NCBI GenBank assembly: GCA_017543595.1
Contig: JAFYFU010000019.1
Location: forward strand, 99,622-144,359
DNA length: 44,738 nucleotides
DNA from: Ruminococcus sp.
GTDB lineage: Bacteria; Bacillota; Clostridia; Oscillospirales; Ruminococcaceae
Direction: 5' to 3'
Shown here: in pieces, positions 15,197 to 22,523 of the stretch
Numbering within the stretch: the stretch's first letter is position 1
Layout: each line of letters opens with the position of its first letter
Notes under the pieces: generated by a model
Database searches by the model: none
Told to the model about the DNA's origin: nothing
What the model saw: the letters and a program-made list of their open reading frames with translations, nothing else
Position numbers and translations under genes: made by a program

Positions 15197-17512
15197 ATGA
15201 TAATGTGCAGCAAATGCAAAAAAAGACCCGCCGTGGTATTTATTACCTCGATGAAAGGAAATGAAAAGGAAAACAGAGGTTTGTGTCTGACCTGTGCAAG
15301 AGATGAACAGATACCGAATGTAAAGGACTACATGGAAAAGCTCGGCATAACTGACGAGGAAGTAGACCAGCTCACTGATACAATGATGGGTATGCTTGAC
15401 GGCGATTCCTTTGAAATGGGAGGTTCGGGACTTATGCCCGATTTTATCTCAAATATGTTCGGTAACAACAACGATTCGCACGAAGAAAATCTTTCTCAGG
15501 AAAAACCCGAAAAATCGGGCGACAAAAGGGAAAAGCCCGAAAAGAAAGGCATTTTCGGCAAAAAAGAAAAGAAACAGAAGGAACTTAAATTCTTAAACTC
15601 ATACTGCACAAACCTCTCCCAGAAAGCCGCTGACGGTCAGCTTGACAATATAATCGGCAGAGATAAGGAAATCGCAAGAGTTGTGCAGATACTTTCAAGA
15701 AGAACAAAAAACAACCCCTGCCTTATCGGTGAACCCGGTGTCGGAAAAACCGCTATTGCAGAAGGTATTGCCCAGAGAATAAACGCAGGGGATATCCCTT
15801 TCAACCTCGCAGACAAGAAAATATTCCTCCTCGACCTTACCGCACTTGTTGCAGGCACTCAGTTCAGAGGACAGTTTGAAAGCCGTGTAAAGGGTCTTGT
15901 TGAGGAAGTAAAGCGTGAGGGAAATATAATTCTCTTTATAGATGAAGTTCACAACCTTGTCGGCGCAGGAGATTCCGAAGGCTCAATGAATGCGGCAAAT
16001 ATACTTAAACCCGCTCTTTCAAGAGGAGAAATTCAGGTTATCGGCGCAACGACTTTCGGCGAATACAGAAAATATATAGAAAAAGATTCTGCCCTTGAAA
16101 GACGTTTCCAGCCCGTAACCGTCACAGAACCCACAATAGAAGATACCGTGAACGTTCTCCTCGGAATAAAGAAATATTATGAGGAATACCATAAGGTTCA
16201 TATTTCCGATTATTTAATCAGACTTTGTGCCGTTCTTTCGGAGAGATATATAACAGACAGATTCCTCCCCGACAAGGCAATTGACCTGCTTGACGAAGGC
16301 TGTGCAATCGCAAGCATACGCTCAACGGAAATCGCAGACTATACAAAAATCAAGAAAGAAACAGAAGTCCTCGAAGAAATGGAAAAGTCAATTTCCGAAT
16401 CAAGCGAACCCGACTATCAGGCTCTCGCAGAAGTAAAGGGAAAACTTATCCGCACAAGAGAGGAAGCTAAAAAGCTCAAAGAAAAAGCCGAAAATGTTCA
16501 GGTTACGGAAAATGACGTAACAAAAGTCGTTGAACTCTGGACGGGTATTCCCGCAAGCAAAATTGCCGAAACGGAATTTCTCAAACTCGCCCGCCTCGAA
16601 GATTCCCTCAAAAAGAGAGTTCTCGGACAGGACAAAGCCGTTTCAGAACTCACAAAGGCTATAAAACGAACAAGAGTTCACCTCAACAAACGCCGCCGCC
16701 CTGCATCATTTATTTTCGTAGGTCCTACGGGTGTCGGAAAAACAGAACTTGTAAAGGCTCTTGCCGAGGAAATGTTCGATTCGACAGAACCGCTTATCAG
16801 GCTTGATATGACCGAATACATGGAAAAACATTCCGTTGCAAGAATGATAGGTTCGCCTCCCGGATATGTGGGATATGACGAGGCAGGACAGCTCACGGAA
16901 AAAGTCCGCCGCCGTCCCTATTCCGTTATACTTTTTGACGAAATAGAAAAAGCTCACCCCGATGTAATGAATATCCTCATGCAGATACTCGATGAGGGAA
17001 AAGTTGATGACGCTCACGGCAGAACAATAAACTTTGAAAATACCATCATCTGCATGACCTCAAACGCAGGTTCAACGGATAAAACTCTCGGTGTGGGATT
17101 CAACCGCACAGAAAACGAAATAACCAAGGAAAAGGCTATGAAAGGTCTTAAAGATTTCCTGCGCCCCGAATTTATAAGCCGTATTGATGAAATAGTTGTT
17201 TTCAGACAGCTTAACAAAGACAATTTCGCAGATATCGCCGCCCTTATGATTGACGAAATGAAAGAACCTCTTTCAGAAAAAGATATAACAATAAGCTATG
17301 ACGATTCCGCACTTAAACTTATTGCCGAAAAATCCTACGGAAAACCCTACGGTGCAAGAGATATAAGACGTGTTATCCGTCAGGAAGTTGAGGACAAAAT
17401 AGCAGAAATAATAATTTCAAATGCCTCGGCAACAAAGGAAATTTTCATTTCCGCAGACGGTGAAAATATAACCGTTACTGCAAAAAAGGAGCAGTTAGCA
17501 GATGAAGCTTAA
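15197..17512 (+). CDS. clpE: ClpE-type Clp ATPase with N-terminal zinc finger
   Basis: This 771-residue HSP100 unfoldase has two AAA+ modules. A zinc finger at the N-terminus (Cys4, Cys7, Cys30, Cys33) replaces the Clp-N repeats, as in ClpE. A charged linker (about 95-130) precedes the first Walker A GEPGVGKT (178-185) and Walker B LFIDEVH. A coiled middle region with a UVR-like stretch follows, then the second Walker A GPTGVGKT, Walker B LFDEIEKAH and a C-terminal ClpB-small domain. It should unfold substrates for ClpP or act in stress regulation. AGGAGG lies 9 nt before ATG 15197; a second ATG two codons in is also possible. I saw no CtsR-type operator upstream. The gene symbol is a family-level assignment. 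Confidence 0.85.
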   Translation: MIMCSKCKKRPAVVFITSMKGNEKENRGLCLTCARDEQIPNVKDYMEKLGITDEEVDQLTDTMMGMLDGDSFEMGGSGLMPDFISNMFGNNNDSHEENLSQEKPEKSGDKREKPEKKGIFGKKEKKQKELKFLNSYCTNLSQKAADGQLDNIIGRDKEIARVVQILSRRTKNNPCLIGEPGVGKTAIAEGIAQRINAGDIPFNLADKKIFLLDLTALVAGTQFRGQFESRVKGLVEEVKREGNIILFIDEVHNLVGAGDSEGSMNAANILKPALSRGEIQVIGATTFGEYRKYIEKDSALERRFQPVTVTEPTIEDTVNVLLGIKKYYEEYHKVHISDYLIRLCAVLSERYITDRFLPDKAIDLLDEGCAIASIRSTEIADYTKIKKETEVLEEMEKSISESSEPDYQALAEVKGKLIRTREEAKKLKEKAENVQVTENDVTKVVELWTGIPASKIAETEFLKLARLEDSLKKRVLGQDKAVSELTKAIKRTRVHLNKRRRPASFIFVGPTGVGKTELVKALAEEMFDSTEPLIRLDMTEYMEKHSVARMIGSPPGYVGYDEAGQLTEKVRRRPYSVILFDEIEKAHPDVMNILMQILDEGKVDDAHGRTINFENTIICMTSNAGSTDKTLGVGFNRTENEITKEKAMKGLKDFLRPEFISRIDEIVVFRQLNKDNFADIAALMIDEMKEPLSEKDITISYDDSALKLIAEKSYGKPYGARDIRRVIRQEVEDKIAEIIISNASATKEIFISADGENITVTAKKEQLADEA

Positions 17513-18137
17513 AATAATATCAGCCGTTTTGTCACTTATGACCGTTGCAGCCCTGTTTTCGGGCTGCGGCAGTGAAAACAGCGAAATTTCCGAAAGCAGT
17601 AAGTCTGAAATTTCCGAAAGTTCAGCCGTTGAAGATATCACGGAAAATACCGCAAAGCCTGTGCTTTCACTAAGCAAGACGGAAGTAAGCGCAGGCGAAA
17701 CCGCCGAAATAACTTTATCCGTAAACGGTGCTGACGGATTGTGGAGTATGTGCGGACTGCATATAACCTATCCCAAAGAACTTGTATGCGAAATGGACAA
17801 CGAAGAAGAACGCACGATAAAATACAAACTCGGCGATGCATCGGAAAATTCAATGGGGGCTGTCGGAATGTTATGGGCTGACGGTCTGCCCGATGAACTT
17901 GAAAAAAATCACCTCGGCTGTTTCTTCTTTACGGAGATGTTCAGCGGAAATCAGGGATATGACGGCGAAATTGCAAAATTTTACCTTAAAGTCCCCGACA
18001 ATGCGGAAAGCGGAACTGTATATCCAATCAGCTATTATTTTCAGGAAACAGACCTTTTCACCGACAGTATGCAGAATGAAGAAATGCAGGAATACGCTTT
18101 TTCAAATGCCGTTGACGGCTGTATAACAGTAAAATAA
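17502..18137 (+). CDS. Lipoprotein with cohesin-like domain
   Basis: The 211-residue product has a lipoprotein signal peptide ending in the lipobox LFSGC, so Cys22 should be lipidated and the protein held on the outer face of the membrane. A low-complexity linker of Ser, Glu and Ile repeats (about 25-48) follows. The remaining ~160 residues resemble a cohesin or carbohydrate-module beta-sandwich: LSLSKTEVSAGETAEITLSV at its start, a middle FEM-type strand region, and KFYLKVPDNAESGTVYPI near the end, closing with AVDGCITVK. Cohesin modules bind dockerins in cellulosomes of ruminococci. The ATG overlaps the clpE end by 11 bp. Cohesin identity is an inference from pattern. Confidence 0.55.
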   Translation: MKLKIISAVLSLMTVAALFSGCGSENSEISESSKSEISESSAVEDITENTAKPVLSLSKTEVSAGETAEITLSVNGADGLWSMCGLHITYPKELVCEMDNEEERTIKYKLGDASENSMGAVGMLWADGLPDELEKNHLGCFFFTEMFSGNQGYDGEIAKFYLKVPDNAESGTVYPISYYFQETDLFTDSMQNEEMQEYAFSNAVDGCITVK

Positions 18138-18168
18138 AAAAATATCCGCTGACTCAGCGGATATTTTT
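18138..18168. terminator. Bidirectional terminator between convergent genes
   Basis: A 13-bp stem pairs AAAAATATCCGCT (18138-18150) with AGCGGATATTTTT (18156-18168) around GACTC. Because it has A-runs on the left and T-runs on the right, it can terminate both the lipoprotein transcript and the converging Nudix transcript. Confidence 0.85.
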
Positions 18169-18584
18169 CAACAGAAATATTTTATTGCCGATTTTGCCTT
18201 TGCAACTATCGTCTTGTCGTTTTCATAAGAAAGTATATTGACCGCATAGCATATGTCAACCCAGCGTATTTCGGCAATTTCGTCCTCCTGTCTGTGAAAG
18301 TTTACATTTTTGGCTTTTGCAAGAAAATACACAACAACCTTTACGGTGTCTTTTTTCGGGGAATAAGTTACGGTTTCCCTGAAAGTCGGGTCAATAATGA
18401 CATCAATTGCTGTTTCTTCCATGACTTCACGCTTTGCGGTTTCAATTTCGGTTTCTCCGGGTTCTACATGACCTTTCGGGAAAGACCAGTGACCGCTGTT
18501 AATGTGTTTTATCAGCAGTATCTCGGTATTTCCGTGAAACTTGCGGTAGACTATCGCACCGCATGATTTTTCATGAAACATCAT
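18168..18584 (-). CDS. Nudix hydrolase, Ap4A-hydrolase-like
   Basis: This 138-residue protein opens FHEKSCGAIVYRK, the typical N-terminus of bis(5'-nucleosyl)-tetraphosphatase-like Nudix enzymes. The Nudix box is GHVEPGETEIETAKREVMEE, followed by TAID where the consensus has a Gly two positions after EE; the metal-binding glutamates are all present. The conserved WSFPKGH precedes the box. The probable role is clearance of dinucleoside polyphosphates or another nucleoside diphosphate derivative in the cytosol. Two ATG codons (18582-18584 and 18579-18581) are adjacent, preceded by AAAGGA. Single gene, convergent to the lipoprotein. Confidence 0.85.
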   Translation of the reverse strand: MMFHEKSCGAIVYRKFHGNTEILLIKHINSGHWSFPKGHVEPGETEIETAKREVMEETAIDVIIDPTFRETVTYSPKKDTVKVVVYFLAKAKNVNFHRQEDEIAEIRWVDICYAVNILSYENDKTIVAKAKSAIKYFC

Positions 18585-18710
18585 ACCTAATCCTTTCCTG
18601 CCTATGGCATATTTAACATTATTCTCAATAATTATAACACAATTTTTCCTGTTTGTCCATAGTGAAGAACAAATTTTTCAGAAAAATAAAAGTTTATATA
18701 AAAATACTTC

Positions 18711-18739
18711 TTGACACTTGTTTATTATTGTGATAGAAT
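18711..18739 (+). promoter_or_regulatory. Promoter of the STAS gene
   Basis: TTGACA at 18711-18716 and TAGAAT at 18734-18739 with a 17-nt spacer form a near-consensus vegetative promoter about 100 bp before the STAS start codon. Confidence 0.75.
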
Positions 18740-18748
18740 ATTATTTAA

Positions 18749-18807
18749 GGGCAGGACAGCAGTCATTCCGATAAAACCCGTATCACGGGATTTGTTGCTT
18801 TTTGCCC
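18749..18807 (+). ncRNA. Structured leader of the STAS gene
   Basis: The leader folds into three nested helices: GGGCA with TGCCC (18749-18753 with 18803-18807), AGCA with TGCT (about 18758-18761 with 18796-18799), and a terminal hairpin CCCGT/ACGGG (18777-18781 with 18785-18789) extended by A-T pairs. The ribosome-binding site GGAGG lies downstream, outside the fold. I do not recognise a known riboswitch class. Confidence 0.4.
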
Positions 18808-18837
18808 GCATTAAAAAGTATATTATGGAGGTAAATT

Positions 18838-19167
18838 ATGGAACAGAAATTTAACTGCTCATCGGTTGACTTCAACGCAGACCTCATTCTCAATGACGGT
18901 AATCTCGATGTGAAACTTTCAGGCAGGCTCGATACCATCAACGCAACCACACTCCTCGCCCTTTACAGAGAAATCGCAGACAAGAACAGCCTCACGAAAA
19001 TCTCCGTTGACTGTGACGGTACGGAATATGTGGCTTCTGCGGGTCTCCGTGTAATGCTTATGATGTTCAAGGCTGTCGGAAAAGAAAATTTCAGCATAAA
19101 GAATATCAACGAAAACGTAAGAGAAATCATGGAAGTTACAGGTTTTGACAATATTTTTGACATATAA
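18838..19167 (+). CDS. STAS-domain protein (anti-sigma factor antagonist-like)
   Basis: The 109-residue protein is a single STAS domain like SpoIIAA or RsbV. The strand LDVKLSGRLDTINATTLLALY and the conserved helix start YVASAGLRVMLMMFKAVG are present; the serine in VASAGLR is the position phosphorylated by anti-sigma kinases in this family. It lacks a membrane segment. It is alone in its transcription unit, with its own strong promoter, structured leader and terminator; no anti-sigma kinase or sigma factor gene lies beside it, so its partner must be encoded elsewhere. Confidence 0.85.
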   Translation: MEQKFNCSSVDFNADLILNDGNLDVKLSGRLDTINATTLLALYREIADKNSLTKISVDCDGTEYVASAGLRVMLMMFKAVGKENFSIKNINENVREIMEVTGFDNIFDI

Positions 19168-19179
19168 TCTGAAAATTTT

Positions 19180-19204
19180 CTCCGCTTTTTGCGGAGATTT
19201 TTTT
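19180..19204 (+). terminator. Terminator of the STAS gene
   Basis: CTCCGC (19180-19185) pairs with GCGGAG (19191-19196) around TTTTT and is followed by ATTTTTTT: a standard intrinsic terminator just after the STAS stop codon. Confidence 0.9.
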
Positions 19205-19229
19205 AAAAATAAAAATTTTTGGAAAACAC

Positions 19230-19258
19230 TTGACAAATTCGTTTTTATGTGGTACAAT
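19230..19258 (+). promoter_or_regulatory. Promoter of rplJ-rplL
   Basis: TTGACA at 19230-19235 and TACAAT at 19253-19258 are 17 nt apart, with an extended -10 (TGG-TACAAT). It lies upstream of the L10 leader. Confidence 0.85.
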
Positions 19259-19282
19259 AATAAAGCTGTTTGATAACAGCGT

Positions 19283-19420
19283 ATGTTCTAAAGACAGCAG
19301 GCACAGCCGAAAAGCTCGTAAGTCCCGCCGAGGAATTGCAATTGGTAATATCGAATGTATCATTGTCCTTTCCCATGCTGTCGGTAAAGGATATTTTTAT
19401 TTGTAACGCATTTTGCGCTT
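19283..19420 (+). ncRNA. Ribosomal protein L10 leader
   Basis: The leader has the segment AAGACAGCAGGCACAGCCG followed by GTCCCGCCGAGG, which is the conserved kink-turn and pairing region of the L10 leader. It is where the L10(L12) complex binds its own mRNA to repress translation or cause attenuation in Firmicutes. The right boundary is approximate. Confidence 0.8.
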
Positions 19421-19442
19421 ATCAAAACGGAGGTGAATACAA

Positions 19443-19958
19443 ATGCCAAGTAATGCTGTACTCGAAGCTAAAAAGGCTAAGGTTGAACAACTCACAGAAC
19501 TTATCAAAAATTCTGTTTCAGGCGTTCTCGTTGACTATAAGGGTATCACCGTTGAGGAAGATACAAAGCTCAGAAAAGAACTCCGTGAGGCTAATGTCAA
19601 CTACTTCGTAGAGAAGAACACACTTCTTCTCCGTGCTTTCAAAAACTGCGGAATCGAAGGTTTTGAAGAAGCTCTCAACGGTACTACTGCTCTCGCTCTC
19701 TCAAATGACGACCAGACAGCTCCCGCAAGAGTTCTCGGTAAATTCGCAGAAAAAGCAGGAGATGAAAAATTCAATCTCAAAGCAGGCTACATTGAAGGCG
19801 AAATCTATGACCAGGCAGGTGTTACCGCTCTTTCAAAGATTCCTTCAAAAGATGTACTCCTCGCTCAGCTCGTTGGTTCTCTTCAGGGACCCATGCAGAA
19901 ACTCGCTGCAACCCTTCAGGCTCTTGCAGACAAAAATTCGGAGGAAGGCGCAGCTTGA
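19443..19958 (+). CDS. rplJ: Ribosomal protein L10
   Basis: L10 (uL10) anchors the L7/L12 stalk to the 50S subunit. The 171-residue protein begins MPSNAVLEAKKAKVEQL and contains SGVLVDYKGITVEEDTKLRK and the NTLLLRAF segment typical of the rRNA-binding domain. The long C-terminal helix that binds L12 dimers (about 140-171) is present. ATG 19443 follows CGGAGGTG. It is regulated by the L10 leader in front of it and cotranscribed with rplL. Confidence 0.97.
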   Translation: MPSNAVLEAKKAKVEQLTELIKNSVSGVLVDYKGITVEEDTKLRKELREANVNYFVEKNTLLLRAFKNCGIEGFEEALNGTTALALSNDDQTAPARVLGKFAEKAGDEKFNLKAGYIEGEIYDQAGVTALSKIPSKDVLLAQLVGSLQGPMQKLAATLQALADKNSEEGAA

Positions 19959-20027
19959 TTGCCGCCTGAAAAATCCCGTAAAAGCGGCTTGACCGCAGAA
20001 AAAATATTATAAAGGAGAAATATTATC

Positions 20028-20399
20028 ATGGCTTCAGAGAAAATCACAAAATTCGTTGAAGATATCAAGACACTTTCTGTTCTTGAACTTAAAGAACTCG
20101 TAGACGCTATTCAGGAGGAATTCGGCGTAACAGCAATGGTTGCAGCAGCTCCCGCAGCAGGCGGAGATGCAGGCGCAGCAGCAGCTAAGACAGAGTTCGA
20201 CGTTGTTCTTACATCATTCGGTGATGCTAAGATGGCTGTTATCAAGGTTGCTAAGGAAGTTCTCGGTCTCGGTCTTAAAGAGGCTAAGGCAGTTGTTGAA
20301 GCAGCTCCCAAGGCTATCAAGGAAGGCGTTTCAGAGGCAGAGGCTAACGAACTCAAAGCTAAGTTTGAAGAAGCTGGCGCAACTATCGAAATCAAGTAA
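20028..20399 (+). CDS. rplL: Ribosomal protein L7/L12
   Basis: L7/L12 forms the mobile stalk that recruits translation factors. The 123-residue protein has an N-terminal dimerisation helix region ([17 protein letters not shown]), an Ala-rich hinge (about 38-52) and the conserved C-terminal domain with [20 protein letters not shown] and [23 protein letters not shown] precedes ATG 20028. It ends in a strong terminator. Normal in every respect. Confidence 0.98.
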   Translation: MASEKITKFVEDIKTLSVLELKELVDAIQEEFGVTAMVAAAPAAGGDAGAAAAKTEFDVVLTSFGDAKMAVIKVAKEVLGLGLKEAKAVVEAAPKAIKEGVSEAEANELKAKFEEAGATIEIK

Positions 20400-20420
20400 T
20401 TCATTGGTTATCACTTCACA

Positions 20421-20452
20421 AAAACAGCCGTACATATGTGCGGCTGTTTTTT
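20421..20452 (+). terminator. Terminator of rplJ-rplL
   Basis: AAAACAGCCG-TACA pairs with TGTG-CGGCTGTTTT around a short loop and runs into TTTTTT, an intrinsic terminator about 25 bp after rplL. Confidence 0.9.
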
Positions 20453-20502
20453 ATCTTTTCAGGCTATTAAAAAAAATATATATAAACTTGAAAAATAAAT
20501 AT

Positions 20503-20531
20503 TTGTAATATTGAAATTACTATGCTATAAT
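20503..20531 (+). promoter_or_regulatory. Orphan forward promoter
   Basis: TTGTAA at 20503-20508 and TATAAT at 20526-20531 are 17 nt apart, with an extended -10 (TGC-TATAAT). No forward coding gene follows before the terminator at 20604-20639. Confidence 0.5.
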
Positions 20532-20537
20532 ATTTTT

Positions 20538-20639
20538 GATGAGTTAAACAGAGTGTATATTTTCATAGTCTTTTTCTTTTTTTCACCCTTTATAAAATTC
20601 AAGCGGGAAACCTTTTTTCAAAGGTTTCCCGTTTGTTTT
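20538..20639 (+). ncRNA. Candidate ~100-nt small RNA
   Basis: A promoter-like site immediately upstream and a strong hairpin followed by TTTGTTTT at the end define a short potential transcript with no ORF and a pyrimidine-rich middle. It ends at the stop codon of the converging lysR gene. Existence is inferred from signals only. Confidence 0.3.
20604..20639. terminator. Terminator after lysR (works in both directions)
   Basis: CGGGAAACCTTT (20604-20615) pairs with AAAGGTTTCCCG (20620-20631) around TTTC, a perfect 12-bp stem. The T-tract is better on the + strand (TTTGTTTT) than on the minus strand, but it directly follows the lysR stop and can serve both. Confidence 0.8.
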
Positions 20640-21576
20640 ACTTATTGCTGTTTGTGAGCATTTTTTCCGAAAATTCGATAAGACTGTCCATGCAGTCCTT
20701 TACGAGAGCCTCGTTTTCGCTTCCCTTTTTGTAGATTACGATATCGCTTGTCGGGATACAGGCATATGAGCAGGTTTTTACAACCATGTCGCCCACAAAC
20801 TGGTCCTTCGGAACGGGAGATATCCACATATAGGCATTTTCAACGGTGTTGAGAAGTCCGAACTTACTGCCACGGTCATAGACGTAAATCATTTTTTCGT
20901 TCTTTGTGGAAACGAAATCGGGATTTATATAAGTCTTTCTGAAAATATTCAAATCTTCATCGCCGTGGATTATTTCGGGGTATTTTTTTAGTTCTTCAAA
21001 AGGAATATCCTCATACTGTGCGAGGGGGTGAGACTTTTTCATGAGGATTTTCATTTTAAATTCCGTGAGGGTTTTCTGTGAGAGGTTTTTCTGGGTGAGC
21101 TGTTTTGCATAGAGACCGCTCTGGCTTGCGGGTACACGGATTATACCGATATCGGCACGACCTATGCCCGTATCCTCGATAGCCTGATGTGTGTTTGTCT
21201 CCATAAAGCGAACGTTGAAATTATTTTTTGTCTCGTTGAGTTTGTTTATCCAGTAGCCTATTGCAGAGGTGATGTAGGTTGAACGTGTAGCAGCTACTTT
21301 AAAGCTTATGCTCTTTTCCGTCTTGCTGGAATAGTCAGCTTCAAGTCTGTGCATTTCGGTCACAATTTTCTTGGCTCTCTGGAAAAATTCTTCTCCTTCG
21401 GGGGTAAGAATCATACCGCTTGATGTTCTCCAGAAAATCTGTATGCCTATTTTGTTTTCAAGCTCTTTCAGTGCGATACTGATATTTGGCTGAGCCTGAT
21501 AGAGTTTTTTTGCTGCGCCCGTGATACTTCCTTCCTGAGCGATAGCAATAACGTATTCAAGTTGTTGCAGTTTCAT
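20638..21576 (-). CDS. LysR-family transcriptional regulator
   Basis: The 312-residue protein starts MKLQQLEYVIAIAQEGSITGAAKKLY, a classic LysR helix-turn-helix, continuing QPNISIALKELENKIGIQIFWR. The C-terminal two-lobed effector domain occupies about residues 90-300. I chose the ATG at 21574-21576 because GGAGAG lies just upstream; an earlier in-frame ATG at 21609 would add 11 unlikely residues. LysR proteins often regulate a divergent gene; here the divergent neighbour is the small orphan gene at 22075, almost 500 bp away. The effector is unknown. Confidence 0.88.
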   Translation of the reverse strand: MKLQQLEYVIAIAQEGSITGAAKKLYQAQPNISIALKELENKIGIQIFWRTSSGMILTPEGEEFFQRAKKIVTEMHRLEADYSSKTEKSISFKVAATRSTYITSAIGYWINKLNETKNNFNVRFMETNTHQAIEDTGIGRADIGIIRVPASQSGLYAKQLTQKNLSQKTLTEFKMKILMKKSHPLAQYEDIPFEELKKYPEIIHGDEDLNIFRKTYINPDFVSTKNEKMIYVYDRGSKFGLLNTVENAYMWISPVPKDQFVGDMVVKTCSYACIPTSDIVIYKKGSENEALVKDCMDSLIEFSEKMLTNSNK

Positions 21577-22074
21577 TTTTTCTCTCCATTCATATTTTTT
21601 AGGAAACAAGAATATATTTTCGGCAGGGACATATCAATAATGGTGCTGAAACAACTGCATAAAACTTATCAAATGTTTATCATTTATGTTTAAATTGACA
21701 TAAGTTACATGACACAATCCCTGCAAATATATTTCTCATTTATAACTTATATTATATATTGTATCATAAAAAAATAAAATATGCAAGCTTTTTTGAATAA
21801 ATATGCCTGTAAAACTGCATATTTTTATCATATAGACCATAGTATGACAATAAAATATTTTTCAAAAAATTGATTATATATATATTATTAATCCTTTGCG
21901 GAATGTTTGTTTTTTAAAAGTATTAATCATTTTAAATGCTGTATTATCCGCATTTTCCAAGCCAATCATATAAATTAAACTATCCGAAAATAAAAGTTTC
22001 TTATTGCACTTGATTTTAAAAAGAATATATGTTATAATAAATTTGCTATATATTTTATCGAAAGAAGGTTTTTT
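21577..22074. other. Long AT-rich intergenic region between lysR and the 79-residue gene
   Basis: No convincing gene is present in these ~500 bases. Near the lysR side, CAGGGA (about 21624) and TCCCTG (about 21718) could pair over a distance, and two imperfect direct repeats TTATCAAATG/TTTATCATTT lie near 21664-21685, candidates for LysR binding. The right half is simple AT-rich DNA up to the promoter at 22010-22038. Confidence 0.4.
22010..22038 (+). promoter_or_regulatory. Promoter of the 79-residue gene
   Basis: TTGATT at 22010-22015 and TATAAT at 22033-22038, 17-nt spacer, extended -10 (TGT-TATAAT), about 37 bp before the start codon. Confidence 0.7.
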
Positions 22075-22314
22075 ATGGACTTAAAAGCTAAGGTAAACGA
22101 AATTACCGACAAGGTAAAAAACGACAAAGACTTCGGAAAAAAATTTATTTCAGACCCGATAAAAGCTGTTGAAAGCGTTGTCGGAGTTGACCTCCCCGAT
22201 GAGAAAATAAAGGAAATTGCCGAAAATATCAAGGGGAAAGTCGATATCAAGGACATAGCAGGTCTGGCAGGAAAACTCGGCGGCATAAGCGGAATCATGG
22301 GAAAACTTAAATAA
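22075..22314 (+). CDS. Small helical protein, leader-peptide-like
   Basis: A 79-residue protein, highly charged and predicted helical in its first two-thirds, ending in a glycine-rich, hydrophobic tail. The middle, FISDPIKAVESVVGVDLPDE, resembles the N-terminal leader pattern of nitrile-hydratase-like (NHLP) or Nif11-type precursor peptides. The tail has LGG followed by ISGIMGKLK, which could be a double-glycine cleavage point. No modification or export genes adjoin it, so a stand-alone role is equally possible. It has its own promoter, AAGAAGG ribosome-binding site and terminator, so it is a real gene. Product unknown. Confidence 0.65.
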   Translation: MDLKAKVNEITDKVKNDKDFGKKFISDPIKAVESVVGVDLPDEKIKEIAENIKGKVDIKDIAGLAGKLGGISGIMGKLK

Positions 22315-22318
22315 TCCG

Positions 22319-22360
22319 AACAGGGGCGTTTCTTTTTTTTCGGGAAACGCCCTGTTTTTT
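22319..22360 (+). terminator. Terminator of the 79-residue gene
   Basis: CAGGGGCGTTTC pairs (one bulge) with GAAACGCCCTG, followed by TTTTTT. It directly follows the stop codon. Confidence 0.9.
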
Positions 22361-22424
22361 ATGTCAATCATTCATTAATAAATTTGGTTATATTTAACAA
22401 AATGCGAAAATACTTTTTATTCTA

Positions 22425-22453
22425 TTGACTTATTTTGCATGATTTGTTATAAT
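22425..22453 (+). promoter_or_regulatory. Promoter of the polysaccharide operon
   Basis: TTGACT at 22425-22430 and TATAAT at 22448-22453 with a 17-nt spacer and extended -10 (TGT-TATAAT). The first gene starts about 70 bp downstream. No other good promoter is seen before 29642. Confidence 0.75.
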
Positions 22454-22523
22454 TATACTATACAATTAAATTTTTGTATTGCCTGTTTATTCTCAGACAA
22501 AGATATTATAAGGAGTTACAGAT

